A stretch of DNA of 32,654 bases from Bacteroidaceae bacterium (lineage in GTDB: Bacteria; Bacteroidota; Bacteroidia; Bacteroidales; Bacteroidaceae), in contig CAAGGT010000179.1 in the NCBI GenBank assembly GCA_900769465.1, positions 1 through 32,654 of the forward strand, in the 5' to 3' direction. The notes under the pieces are model-generated. The model ran no database searches and had not been told where the DNA came from. It saw only the letters and a program-made list of their open reading frames with translations. A program made the position numbers and the translations under genes. Each line of letters starts with the position of its first letter. Positions within the stretch are counted from its first letter, which is position 1. Positions 23,124-31,369 of the stretch are shown piece by piece.

Positions 23124-24473
23124 TCAGCACATCTCTGCACGCAACTTGTCCAGACCCTCGCGAACGATACGCTGCAGCTCGAGCTTGGAAGAATCGACGA
23201 ACTCACAAAGAGCGAAATCCTCGGGAGCGACCTCGTAGATACCAAGCTGCTCCATCTTGTCGATGTTGCCGGTTATGATGGCCTTCAACAGATACTCGGG
23301 GTAGATATCCATCGGGAACACCTTGTCGTACTCGTTGGACATGATCATGTGACGTTCACCACCCTTTATGCGGGCATCGATGGTATACTTGCGCTTTGGA
23401 GCCAACCAGCTGAAATAGCTTCGGCTTGTACTGTACATACCAAAACGTGGGGCTGCCCAACCGAGCATATCGGCATCATTCATAATCTCGGGAATAACGG
23501 TAACCTCTGTTGAGAAAGCACCCAAGAAACCGTCGGCAGTTGTCTTTTTGCCAGTCAACACGTTTCCGTCAATGATACGGTTCTCGTACTTGTCCTCAAG
23601 ACGTCCCTTGATGATGTTCTCGAGCTGAGCGCCAAGAACAACCTTGCTGTACGAAGGATTCTTCACCTCGCTACCAGCAAGCGCAATGGTACGTGTGAAG
23701 TCAATCTTGCCCTTGTTGAAGAAACGACCGATGAAGATTACCTCCTCGGCACCGATGGTCCACACAATCTCGCCCTTGTTCACAGGAGCTGTCTTGTTAA
23801 TCTGTACGCCAACGTTACCTGCCGGGTGTGGTCCCTTGAACACCGTAGTGGTAACATTCTTCGCTACTGTCAAGGCCGCAGCCTGCTGACAAGCGCAGAT
23901 ACCAAGGTGAACTGGTGCAATGCGTGACAACGCATCAAGACCTGTCTGGAAATCCTCCTCGTTACCCTTGAGAGCTACCTCAAAGTTTACGGCAAGCGGT
24001 TTTGAATCGAATGCCGATACATAGATGGCACGTGGAGCATCCTTTGGCTCGGCAATGACATCATAAGGTCTCTGACGGATGAAACCGAACAGACCGGCCT
24101 TCAAAAGATGTGCCTTGATCTCGTCAGCCGAAAGCGAAAGCACATCCTGTGCCTTATACTCAACCGACTCGAACTTGCCATCCGATTCAACTACTACGCT
24201 AAGTACGCGTCTTCTCTCTCCGCGGTTAACCGCAGCAACCTTTCCGCTCACGGGCGAAACAAATTGCAGTTCAGGGTTGTTCTTATCAACGAACAAAGGG
24301 TCACCGGCTTTCACAGCATCCTCGGGCTTTACTACCACCTTCGGAGTCACACGTGTAAAATCAGCAGGCATCAAAGCATAGAACTTTGGTGTCTCAACTG
24401 ATGTAAATTCTTTAGCAGGAGCGCCTTTTAGATTGATATTCAATCCTTTAGAAATTTTTACGACTCTGTGCAT
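23124..24473 (-). CDS. nqrA: Na+-translocating NADH:quinone reductase subunit A
   Basis: NqrA is the peripheral cytoplasmic subunit that takes part in ubiquinone or menaquinone binding. The 449-residue protein starts KISKGLNINLKGAPA, then ADFTRVTPKVVVKPEDAVKA, PLFVDKNNPELQFVSPVSGK and GERRRVLSVVVES, all closely following Bacteroidetes NqrA. A Cys-containing CACQQAAALTVA segment lies near 193-204. Length is normal. It is first in nqrABCDEF and has an in-frame ATG at the homology start. Confidence 0.96.
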   Translation of the reverse strand: MHRVVKISKGLNINLKGAPAKEFTSVETPKFYALMPADFTRVTPKVVVKPEDAVKAGDPLFVDKNNPELQFVSPVSGKVAAVNRGERRRVLSVVVESDGKFESVEYKAQDVLSLSADEIKAHLLKAGLFGFIRQRPYDVIAEPKDAPRAIYVSAFDSKPLAVNFEVALKGNEEDFQTGLDALSRIAPVHLGICACQQAAALTVAKNVTTTVFKGPHPAGNVGVQINKTAPVNKGEIVWTIGAEEVIFIGRFFNKGKIDFTRTIALAGSEVKNPSYSKVVLGAQLENIIKGRLEDKYENRIIDGNVLTGKKTTADGFLGAFSTEVTVIPEIMNDADMLGWAAPRFGMYSTSRSYFSWLAPKRKYTIDARIKGGERHMIMSNEYDKVFPMDIYPEYLLKAIITGNIDKMEQLGIYEVAPEDFALCEFVDSSKLELQRIVREGLDKLRAEMC

Positions 24474-24506
24474 ATAATTTGAGTTACATTAGTACATAAT
24501 CCGACA

Positions 24507-24514
24507 CAAATTTA
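24507..24514 (-). promoter_or_regulatory. Candidate -7 box for the nqr operon
   Basis: On the minus strand TAAATTTG fits TAnnTTTG, 33 bases before nqrA. A TTG at 24540-24538 lies 23 bases upstream. The rest of the gap to 24668 is AT-rich and shows no gene. Confidence 0.5.
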
Positions 24515-24668
24515 GAGAAAATTTTCTGCATTCGGAACAAGTTGTTTTAAAATATTTTAATATTTTTCGATTTGTCGGGTTTCTACAGAACCTTTTCTTG
24601 AACAAAAGGAAGAATATTTGCCACAATATTTTACCAAAAACAAATCTGTTAAAATGGAGAATAAAACA

Positions 24669-24697
24669 AAAGAGTCCGGCAAAAAACCAGACTCTTT
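24669..24697 (-). terminator. Terminator of the FISUMP lipoprotein gene
   Basis: AAAGAGTC (24669-24676) pairs with GACTCTTT (24690-24697); after one mismatch GG/CC extends the stem around an A-rich loop. On the minus strand it is followed by TTTTGTTTTAT, and it lies 19 bases past the gene stop. Confidence 0.85.
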
Positions 24698-24715
24698 GCA
24701 TATAATATCCTTGCT

Positions 24716-25702
24716 TTACTCCGAGACAGGGCGCACACTATGGCCGCAGTAACGATAGTCGACGTTATTCCAATACAAGTAGCTGCTGTAGAAGTACAAG
24801 AAGTAAGTGCCATAACTGTCATTGCTGTAAAGCGAAGATGACCAATAGCGGCCACTGTTACCCCTGTTGTAGGCAGCGGCTCCGTCAAGTCTGCCAGCAG
24901 CAGGGAGGAAGATGCTGTTACCATTGGTTTTACTGGTTACCTTGTAACCTTTCACTCCGTTTTGAGTTATCCATTCCCAGTCACAGTTGCAGCGTAGTTC
25001 CTCCAGTTCATCCAATGTAGGCATACGCCAGCTACCACCCCATTTCACGTGGGCAACGTCGTCCTCAAGGTCAAGCACGGTTTTATCGTCAACAGTGCCA
25101 TCACTACTATTTATACAATACTTGGTAATTGTATTATAACTGCCATCACACCATTTATAGGTGCTCCAATCATAATTATCTTTTTCTTCGGTTTCGCCCC
25201 AGGCGTAATAACCGCCATATTCCTCAGGGCTTGCTGCACCAACATTGCAGGTTGCCCATTTGACAGAGAGTCCAAGATCTACCCATTCATAGCCGTTAGT
25301 TGGTTGCTTTGTAAACCTTGCTATCAAGGTTATATTTTCAGATACTGTAAAGATAAATGTTTCACTAGTACAGACTGGAGCATCAGAATCACCAACGTAC
25401 CATCCTATAAATGTACTACCATCAGTTGGTGTAGCCACTACTTCTACATTGTCACCAATGAGCACATTTACCGATGTTTCAATGTTATTGGTAATGGGAA
25501 TAGAGTCATTGCCGCCAATCGTTACAGCACTTTGCCCACACCGCCAACAAGTTGAATAAATGGAAATAAAGCCATTGCCATCATTCATTACAGAGACCTT
25601 GCAAATCGCAGGATTCAAGTCATTCTCATTCTCGCCACACGAAACAAAAAACGACGAAAAAGCCACTATAAAGGCAAACAGAGTTGAATAATATTTTTTC
25701 AT
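24716..25702 (-). CDS. FISUMP-domain surface lipoprotein with InlB-like repeat
   Basis: The 328-residue protein starts with a lipoprotein signal peptide ending in FFVSC (lipid-bearing Cys22), then GENEND. Residues 45-125 resemble a divergent InlB B-repeat (DNVEVVATPTDGSTFIGWYV, then TLIARF). From about 130 it is a FISUMP domain, a C-lectin-like fold: WVDLGLSVKWATCNVGA, YYAWGETEEK, GGSWRMPTLDELEEL, LPAAGRLDG, GRYWSSSLYSNDSYGTYFLY and the ending HSVRPVSE. ATG 25702 was chosen over ATG 25738 because it gives a proper signal peptide. The ligand is unknown. The Tyr/Ser/Asn-rich end resembles target proteins of diversity-generating retroelements. It is a single-gene unit with its own promoter and terminator. 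Confidence 0.88.
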   Translation of the reverse strand: MKKYYSTLFAFIVAFSSFFVSCGENENDLNPAICKVSVMNDGNGFISIYSTCWRCGQSAVTIGGNDSIPITNNIETSVNVLIGDNVEVVATPTDGSTFIGWYVGDSDAPVCTSETFIFTVSENITLIARFTKQPTNGYEWVDLGLSVKWATCNVGAASPEEYGGYYAWGETEEKDNYDWSTYKWCDGSYNTITKYCINSSDGTVDDKTVLDLEDDVAHVKWGGSWRMPTLDELEELRCNCDWEWITQNGVKGYKVTSKTNGNSIFLPAAGRLDGAAAYNRGNSGRYWSSSLYSNDSYGTYFLYFYSSYLYWNNVDYRYCGHSVRPVSE

Positions 25703-25814
25703 AGATGTATTGGGGTTATTTATTAAGTATGGACGCAATGAGCATTAAGCAAGTATGCCCCACACAAAATGCAAACTTTTTTAAAAGGATTTTAAATAGT
25801 TTCTAAAATAACCA

Positions 25815-25845
25815 CAAATATAATTTGTTATTTTAGTTTAACAAA
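25815..25845 (-). promoter_or_regulatory. Promoter of the FISUMP lipoprotein gene
   Basis: On the minus strand TTTG (25845-25842) and TATATTTG (25822-25815) are separated by 19 bases, a full match to the Bacteroidetes consensus TTTG-N19-TAnnTTTG. Transcription should begin near 25808, giving a leader of about 105 bases. Confidence 0.7.
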
Positions 25846-25860
25846 ATAATATACAAAAAA

Positions 25861-25888
25861 TGAGAGAGTATCTCACGATACCCTCTCA
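25861..25888 (-). terminator. Terminator of the spc/alpha ribosomal operon
   Basis: On the minus strand TGAGAGGGTA and TACTCTCTCA form a 10-bp stem with one G-U pair around an 8-base loop, followed by TTTTTTGTAT. It lies 25 bases past the rplQ stop. Confidence 0.88.
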
Positions 25889-25912
25889 CATCTATTAAGT
25901 AAGTAATTTTTA

Positions 25913-26395
25913 TTATTCAGCAACTGCTGGTGTAGCCTCTTCTGTTGCAACAACAGCCTCTTCTACAACAGGCGCGTCAGCCTTCTTTGTAGAACGACGA
26001 CGGCGAGTCTTCTTAGCCTGACCCTTTGCCATGTTCTCGTTGTAGTCAACAAGCTCGATGAAACACATCTGGGCTGCGTCACCCAAACGAGTACCGAGTT
26101 TGATGATGCGAGTGTAACCGCCTGGACGCTCTGCAACCTTTACAGAGATCTCCTTGAACAGTTCTGTAACAGCCTCCTTGCTCTGGAGATTGCTGAACAC
26201 TACGCGACGAGAGTTTGTTGTGTCGTCTTTTGACTTTGTGATGAGTGGCTCAACGAACTTCTTGAGTTCCTTTGCCTTTGCAAGGGTCGTAGTGATTCTT
26301 TTGTGCATGATCAATGAAACAGCCATATTAGAAAGCATAGCGTTTCTGTGAGATGCAGTACGGCCCAAATGGTTGAAAGATTTCTTATGTCTCAT
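25913..26395 (-). CDS. rplQ: 50S ribosomal protein L17
   Basis: L17 lies near the peptide exit tunnel of the large subunit. The 160-residue protein begins MRHKKSFNHLGRTASHRNAM, has the conserved LAKELKKFVEPLITKSK and RPGGYTRIIKLG, and carries a C-terminal extension of about 40 residues (basic RRRRSTKK then Ala/Val/Glu-rich) typical of Bacteroidetes L17. It starts two bases after rpoA and ends the ribosomal operon. Confidence 0.97.
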   Translation of the reverse strand: MRHKKSFNHLGRTASHRNAMLSNMAVSLIMHKRITTTLAKAKELKKFVEPLITKSKDDTTNSRRVVFSNLQSKEAVTELFKEISVKVAERPGGYTRIIKLGTRLGDAAQMCFIELVDYNENMAKGQAKKTRRRRSTKKADAPVVEEAVVATEEATPAVAE

Positions 26396-26397
26396 AA

Positions 26398-27390
26398 TTA
26401 TTCTTTGTCTAATTTATATTTTGAAATATCAGTTCCAAACGAAAGATTCAGACTCTCGAGCAAATCATCAAGCTCAGTGAGCGATTTCTTACCAAAGTTG
26501 CGGAACTTGAGAAGGTCGGTCTTGTTGTACTGTACGAGCTGGCCGAGAGTCTCAACATCAGCTGCCTTCAAACAGTTGAGGGCACGTACTGAAAGGTTGA
26601 GATCAACAAGCTTGCTCTTGAGCAACTGACGCATGTGCAATACCTCCTCATCGAACTCCTCGTTGCCGTCCAAGTCTGCAGACTCGATGGCGATCTTCTC
26701 GTCTGAGAAGAGCATAAAGTGATAGATGAGAATTTTTGCAGCCTCCTTAAGAGCCTCCTTCGGGTGAATGGAACCATCGGTTGTAATCTCAAGCACCAGA
26801 CGGTCATAGTCGGTCTTCTGCTCAACGCGGAAGGGCTCACGCTGATACTTGACATTACGAATCGGAGTGTAGATCGAGTCGATTGGAATCATTGTGGGCT
26901 CTGTGCAGAACTCACGGTTCTCATCAGCAGGAACGTAACCACGTCCCTTGTTGATGCTGATTTCAATCTGCATTTTAGCCGATGAGTCAAGATGGCAAAT
27001 GACTAACTCGGGATTTAACACTTCAAATCCTGTTAAATACTTACCAATCTCACCTGCAGTGAACACCTCGGTATTCTCTACATTGATTGAGACTTTCTCG
27101 GTTTCGAAATCCTCTACGATTCTTTTGAAACGCACCTTCTTAAGGTTAAGAATGATGTTGGTAACATCCTCCTTCACGCCAGGGATTGTTGCAAACTCGT
27201 GTTCAACACCTGCAATCTTGATGCAATTGATTGCAAAGCCTTCCAAAGAAGACAACAAGATGCGACGGAGTGCATTACCCACAGTTGTTGCAAAACCGGG
27301 CTCCAAAGGACGGAACTCGAACTTTCCGAAGAAATCGTTCGCCTCCAGCATCACTACCTTATCGGGTTTTTGAAATGTTAATATCGCCAT
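26398..27390 (-). CDS. rpoA: RNA polymerase alpha subunit
   Basis: The 330-residue protein has the N-terminal assembly domain (FRPLEPGFATTVGNALRRILLSS, through about residue 230) and a C-terminal domain that binds DNA and regulators (LNCLKAADVETLGQLVQYN, then LLKFRNFGKKSLTELDDLLE). An acidic linker (LDGNEEFDEEV) joins them. Length is normal. It sits between rpsD and rplQ as in most bacteria. Confidence 0.98.
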   Translation of the reverse strand: MAILTFQKPDKVVMLEANDFFGKFEFRPLEPGFATTVGNALRRILLSSLEGFAINCIKIAGVEHEFATIPGVKEDVTNIILNLKKVRFKRIVEDFETEKVSINVENTEVFTAGEIGKYLTGFEVLNPELVICHLDSSAKMQIEISINKGRGYVPADENREFCTEPTMIPIDSIYTPIRNVKYQREPFRVEQKTDYDRLVLEITTDGSIHPKEALKEAAKILIYHFMLFSDEKIAIESADLDGNEEFDEEVLHMRQLLKSKLVDLNLSVRALNCLKAADVETLGQLVQYNKTDLLKFRNFGKKSLTELDDLLESLNLSFGTDISKYKLDKE

Positions 27391-27399
27391 TACTAAATA

Positions 27400-28008
27400 T
27401 TAATTTTTGCTATACAACTCAACGATTAACTGCTCCTTGATATTCTCGGGAATTTCAGAACGCTCGGGAACGCTCAAGAACTTACCGGCCATGTCTGACT
27501 CGCTCCACTCCAACCAAGGATACTTGCTGTGGTTCAAACCTGCCAAAGAGTTCTGGATAACCTCGAGTGACTTTGAACGCTCGCGAACACCAATCACCTG
27601 GCCTGGCTTGATGTGACGTGAAGGGATGTTACATACCTTACCGTCAACAACAATGTGGCAGTGGCTTACCAACTGACGTGCAGCAGCACGTGTAGGAGCA
27701 ATACCAAGACGATAAACAACGTTATCGAGGCGAGCCTCAAGGTTCTGCAAAAGAACCTCACCGGTAATACCGGGAGCTGAATCGGCCTTCTTGAATGTGT
27801 TGCGGAACTGTTTCTCCAAAACACCGTATGTGTATTTTGCTTTCTGCTTCTCAGCGAGCATCACACCGTACTCTGAAGTCTTGCGACGACGGTTGTTACC
27901 GTGCTGGCCGGGAGCATAGTTCTTCTTTGAAAGCACTTTGTCTGCGCCAAAGATAGGCTCGCCAAAACGACGTGCTATCTTGCTTTTTGGTCCTGTATAT
28001 CTTGCCAT
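27400..28008 (-). CDS. rpsD: 30S ribosomal protein S4
   Basis: S4 begins 30S assembly on 16S rRNA. The 202-residue protein starts MARYTGPKSKIARRFGEPIF, lacks the zinc Cys cluster of some S4 proteins, and has the S4 RNA-binding domain at about 92-155 (LEARLDNVVYRLGIAPTRAA, then RQLVSHCHIVVDGK). It is in the usual place between rpsK and rpoA. Confidence 0.98.
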   Translation of the reverse strand: MARYTGPKSKIARRFGEPIFGADKVLSKKNYAPGQHGNNRRRKTSEYGVMLAEKQKAKYTYGVLEKQFRNTFKKADSAPGITGEVLLQNLEARLDNVVYRLGIAPTRAAARQLVSHCHIVVDGKVCNIPSRHIKPGQVIGVRERSKSLEVIQNSLAGLNHSKYPWLEWSESDMAGKFLSVPERSEIPENIKEQLIVELYSKN

Positions 28009-28029
28009 TTCTAATCTTAAATAAAATTG

Positions 28030-28419
28030 TTATACTCTTCTTCTCTTAGGAGGACGGCAACCGTTGTGTGGCAGTGGTGTTACGTCAATGATCTCTGTAA
28101 CCTCGATACCTGCATTGTGTACAGTACGGATTGCTGACTCGCGACCGTTACCTGGTCCCTTTACATATGCCTTTACCTTACGCAAGCCAAGATCGAAAGC
28201 GATCTTTGAGCAAGCCTCGGCAGCCATCTGAGCAGCATAAGGAGTGTTCTTCTTTGAACCTCTGAAGCCCATCTTTCCTGCAGAAGACCAAGAGATAACC
28301 TGACCTTCGTCATTAGCAAGGCAAACAATAATATTGTTAAATGATGAATGAATATGAAGTTGTCCGTTGGCTCCGACCTTCACATTTCTTTTCTTTGTTG
28401 CAACTGTTTTCTTTGCCAT
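28030..28419 (-). CDS. rpsK: 30S ribosomal protein S11
   Basis: S11 is a platform protein of the small subunit near the E-site mRNA path. The 129-residue protein has a basic N-terminus, HIHSSFNNIIVCLAN, SSAGKMGFRGSKKNTPYAAQ, and the conserved C-terminus DVTPLPHNGCRPPKRRRV. Length is normal. Its start lies 12 bases past the old end of the rpsM frame (28432) but 48 bases past the actual rpsM stop. Confidence 0.98.
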   Translation of the reverse strand: MAKKTVATKKRNVKVGANGQLHIHSSFNNIIVCLANDEGQVISWSSAGKMGFRGSKKNTPYAAQMAAEACSKIAFDLGLRKVKAYVKGPGNGRESAIRTVHNAGIEVTEIIDVTPLPHNGCRPPKRRRV

Positions 28420-28431
28420 ATTACTTACTTA

Positions 28432-28467
28432 TTATTTTGTAGCTTTTTTCTTGTTAGCAACTGTCTT
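28432..28467 (-). pseudogene. Untranslated relic of the rpsM tail
   Basis: Directly after the rpsM TAG (28470-28468) the same frame continues with codons for KTVANKKKATK and a TAA at 28434-28432. That matches the lysine-rich tail I know from Bacteroidetes S13 proteins. No frameshift intervenes, so one base change (for example AAG to TAG) explains the loss. Confidence 0.7.
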
Positions 28468-28812
28468 CTAACGTCCCTTACGTGTACGAGCATTGTTCTT
28501 TGTGCTCTGACCACGAACGGGCAAACCGTTACGATGACGGATGCCACGATAGCAACCGATGTCCATCAATCGCTTGATGTTAAGCTGGATTTCTGAACGG
28601 AGGTCACCCTCTACCTTAAACTCTGCGCCGATAACCTCACGAACCTTTGCAGCCATATCATCAGTCCAATCCTGAACCTTGATGTTACGGTCAACACCGG
28701 CCTTGTCAAGTATCTTGGCTGCACTGCTGCGTCCAATACCATAGATGTATGTCAACGCAATCTCTCCTCTCTTGTTCTGAGGAATATCTACACCAACTAT
28801 TCTTATAGCCAT
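28468..28812 (-). CDS. rpsM: 30S ribosomal protein S13, shortened by an amber codon
   Basis: S13 sits in the 30S head, makes intersubunit bridges and touches P-site tRNA. The 114-residue protein begins MAIRIVGVDIPQNKRGEIAL and ends LPVRGQSTKNNARTRKGR followed by TAG. Bacteroidetes S13 is normally about 126 residues with a tail like KTVANKKKATK; those codons are still present in frame after the TAG. The lost part is the basic tail that reaches the P-site tRNA; E. coli tolerates deletion of its S13 tail. TAG also ends three other genes here, so recoding is unlikely. A sequencing or assembly error remains possible. Confidence 0.93.
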   Translation of the reverse strand: MAIRIVGVDIPQNKRGEIALTYIYGIGRSSAAKILDKAGVDRNIKVQDWTDDMAAKVREVIGAEFKVEGDLRSEIQLNIKRLMDIGCYRGIRHRNGLPVRGQSTKNNARTRKGR

Positions 28813-28841
28813 ATACGAATATATTTTTAATTACTACTTAA

Positions 28842-28958
28842 TTACCCCTGACGCAGTTTGAACTTGGGATTCTTCTTGTTGATCAAATACAAACGACCGT
28901 TTCTGCGAACGATCTTGCAATCGGGAGTGCGTTTCTTAATAGATGCTTTAACTTTCAT
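28842..28958 (-). CDS. rpmJ: 50S ribosomal protein L36
   Basis: A 38-residue protein beginning MKVKASIKKRTPDCKIVRRN and ending NPKFKLRQG followed by TAA. It is the short L36 of the large subunit. The zinc-ribbon ligands of the classic form (three Cys and a His) are mostly replaced; only one Cys (residue 14) remains, so it is the zinc-free type. Position between infA and rpsM is standard. Confidence 0.96.
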   Translation of the reverse strand: MKVKASIKKRTPDCKIVRRNGRLYLINKKNPKFKLRQG

Positions 28959-28970
28959 AATATATTATTT

Positions 28971-29189
28971 TTATTTATATCGGAACACAATTCTTCCTTT
29001 GGTCAAATCATAGGGAGACATCTCTATTCTCACCTTATCACCCGGCAATATCTTTATGTAGTGCATTCTCATCTTGCCCGAGATGTGCGCGATCACTTCG
29101 TGACCATTCTGCAACTCAACGCGGAACATCGCATTTGACAATGCCTCTACAATTGTGCCGTCCTGTTCTATAGCGCTCTGTTTAGCCAT
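28971..29189 (-). CDS. infA: Translation initiation factor IF-1
   Basis: This 72-residue OB-fold protein begins MAKQSAIEQDGTIVEALSNA and contains FRVELQNGHEVIAHISGKMR and DKVRIEMSPYDLTKGRIVFR, typical IF-1. It binds the 30S A site in initiation. It starts one base after the map stop, so translation is probably coupled. Confidence 0.98.
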   Translation of the reverse strand: MAKQSAIEQDGTIVEALSNAMFRVELQNGHEVIAHISGKMRMHYIKILPGDKVRIEMSPYDLTKGRIVFRYK

Positions 29190-29190
29190 A

Positions 29191-29988
29191 TCAATAACCT
29201 TTCTTTCGTAAGACTTCTTCTACATATTCAAACGATGACAGTATATCGGCACCGTTCTTACCAACAGCTACGGTATGTTCAAAATGTGCAGCATTCTTGC
29301 GGTCGCGTGTCCTCACAGTCCAACCGTCGCGCTCCATAAAGATCTGACGTTTGCCCAGTGTAATCATCGGCTCGATTGCTATGCACATACCCTGCCTCAA
29401 CTGCAAGCCGTTACCTTTGCGACCGTAGTTCGGAACCTCGGGCGACTCATGCATGTTGCGGCCAATACCGTGACCTACAAATTCACGTACAACTCCGTAT
29501 CCGTTCTGTTCGCAGTGGGTCTGCACCGCACTGCCAATGTCACCGATACGTTTTCCGTGAACTGCCTGTTCAATACCTTTGTACAATGACTCCTTTGTTA
29601 CCTGAAGCAGCTTTGCAGTCGCTTCGTCAACCTCGCCCACACAAAAGGTGTAGCAGGAATCACCACAGAATCCGTTGAGCAACGTACCACAATCAACAGA
29701 CACAATATCACCCTCCTTTAAGGGAATGTCGCTTGGAATTCCGTGTACCACCACATCGTTTACCGATGCACATATCGAGCCCGGGAATGGTATCCCTTCA
29801 TGGTTGGGGTAACCCTTGAAAGTAGGTATCGCCCCATTGTCACGAATGAACTCCTCGGCTACCCTGTCGAGCTGCCTTGTAGTAACACCCGGCTCAATTA
29901 TATTGGCTACTTCGGCAAGCGCCTTGCCTACCAGCAGATTCGCCTGCCGAAGTAGTTCAATTTCATCAGATGTCTTAAGAAATATCAT
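29191..29988 (-). CDS. map: Methionine aminopeptidase type I
   Basis: This 265-residue enzyme removes the first Met from new proteins. The five metal ligands are visible: Asp in VSVDCG, Asp in CGDSCYTF, His in VGHGIGRNMHE, Glu in IAIEPMI and Glu in HFEHTVAV, together with substrate-site HGIP. There is no N-terminal zinc extension. It lies between secY and infA, 16 bases from secY. Confidence 0.97.
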   Translation of the reverse strand: MIFLKTSDEIELLRQANLLVGKALAEVANIIEPGVTTRQLDRVAEEFIRDNGAIPTFKGYPNHEGIPFPGSICASVNDVVVHGIPSDIPLKEGDIVSVDCGTLLNGFCGDSCYTFCVGEVDEATAKLLQVTKESLYKGIEQAVHGKRIGDIGSAVQTHCEQNGYGVVREFVGHGIGRNMHESPEVPNYGRKGNGLQLRQGMCIAIEPMITLGKRQIFMERDGWTVRTRDRKNAAHFEHTVAVGKNGADILSSFEYVEEVLRKKGY

Positions 29989-30004
29989 TTCTTAGCCAAC
30001 AATA

Positions 30005-31366
30005 TTAACCAACACGTCCCTTAATGCGGCCTGAACTCAAAAGGCCATCATAATGTCTCATCAAGAGATGGCTCTCAATCTGCTGCAATGTATCAAGGAT
30101 AACACCCACCAGAATGAGAAGCGAAGTTCCACCAAAGAAACTTGCGAACTCGGGCTGCATGTTCAGCATACGTGCGAATACAGGGAGTATTGCAATGAAT
30201 GCAAGGAACAATGAACCTGGAAGTGTTATACGTGTCATGATAGTATCAATATACTCAGCTGTAGGCTTGCCAGGCTTGATACCCGGGATAAAACCATTAT
30301 TGCGTTTCATATCCTCTGCCATCTGAACCGGATTGATTGTGATGGCTGTGTAGAAATATGTAAAGAGAATAATCAAAACCGCAAAAATGATGTTATAAAG
30401 CCAAGAGGTATTATCATACATCAACTGCACGAACCTTGATGGTGTACCCTCTGTGTTGAAGCCCATAATTGCCATAGGGATGAACATTATCGCCTGAGCA
30501 AAAATGATTGGCATCACATTGGCAGCATTAACCTTCAAAGGAAGATACTGACGTGCGCCCGAAACGGTTGCTCCACCTGTAGCCTGCTTTGCATACTGTA
30601 CGGGTATCTTGCGTGTACCGCGCAGAAGCGCCACACCGCCACAGATAACCAATACCAACAATACAAGCTCAATTATGAACATTACAACTCCACCACCTGC
30701 AGCACCGGTCATTCTAGAGGTGAACTCCTGAATGATGGCTGTCGGGAAACGGGCAATGATACCGATCATGATGATCAATGACACACCGTTACCGATACCC
30801 TTGTCAGTAATACGCTCACCCAACCAAAGGATGAACATACTACCTGCCGCAAGGATGATTGTAGATGTTGCGTAGAACATTACACCTGTTTCAGCCTGGA
30901 TGACACCTGTACCGGCCAACTGGCTTTCGAGGTTTGCCAAATATGCCATTGACTGAGGTACGAGAATTGCCAAAGTAAGATAACGTGTATACTGGTTGAT
31001 CTTACGACGGCCACTCTCACCCTCGCGCTGCAGTTTCTGGAAATAAGGAACTGCAAGAGCCAACAACTGAAGAACAATTGAGGCCGAGATATATGGCATA
31101 ATACCAAGTGCGAAAATAGATGCATTCGAGAACGCACCACCCGAGAACATATCAAGCAGAGACATCAAACCGCCCTTTGTCTGGTCTGTCAGCTTTGCGC
31201 TCTCAACCAATGCAACGGTGTCGATACCGGGAAGCACGATCTGTGAGCCAAAACGATAGATTGCGACGAACAAGAGTGTGATACCAATACGCACTCTAAG
31301 GTCTTCAACTTTCCAGATATTCTTGATAGTCTGGACAAATTTCAGGTTTGATAGTTTGTTTGCCAT
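30005..31366 (-). CDS. secY: Protein translocase subunit SecY
   Basis: SecY forms the protein-conducting channel of the inner membrane with SecE and SecG. The 453-residue protein has ten predicted helices, the plug segment after helix 1 (FGSQIVLPGID, then LLDMFSGGAFSNASIFALGI), helix 2 PYISASIVLQLL, and the cytoplasmic loop MKRNNGFIPGIKPGKPTAEY typical of SecY. Its start is three bases after the rplO stop. Confidence 0.98.
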   Translation of the reverse strand: MANKLSNLKFVQTIKNIWKVEDLRVRIGITLLFVAIYRFGSQIVLPGIDTVALVESAKLTDQTKGGLMSLLDMFSGGAFSNASIFALGIMPYISASIVLQLLALAVPYFQKLQREGESGRRKINQYTRYLTLAILVPQSMAYLANLESQLAGTGVIQAETGVMFYATSTIILAAGSMFILWLGERITDKGIGNGVSLIIMIGIIARFPTAIIQEFTSRMTGAAGGGVVMFIIELVLLVLVICGGVALLRGTRKIPVQYAKQATGGATVSGARQYLPLKVNAANVMPIIFAQAIMFIPMAIMGFNTEGTPSRFVQLMYDNTSWLYNIIFAVLIILFTYFYTAITINPVQMAEDMKRNNGFIPGIKPGKPTAEYIDTIMTRITLPGSLFLAFIAILPVFARMLNMQPEFASFFGGTSLLILVGVILDTLQQIESHLLMRHYDGLLSSGRIKGRVG

Positions 31367-31369
31367 TTT

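Noticed and set aside
24489..24701. 70-codon minus-strand frame upstream of nqrA
   Set aside because: It is Phe/Lys/Cys-rich as expected of AT-rich non-coding DNA and covers the nqr promoter and the next gene's terminator.
24716..25702. A complete diversity-generating retroelement
   Set aside because: Only a target-like protein end is present; neither a reverse transcriptase nor a template repeat lies in the window.
28432..28470. TAG recoded to a sense codon genome-wide
   Set aside because: TAG also ends pgeF (15860-15862), the Imm17-like gene (6464-6466) and the anti-sigma gene (16035-16033); readthrough at 6464 would run through the terminator hairpin into antisense mrp sequence, so TAG is a working stop here.
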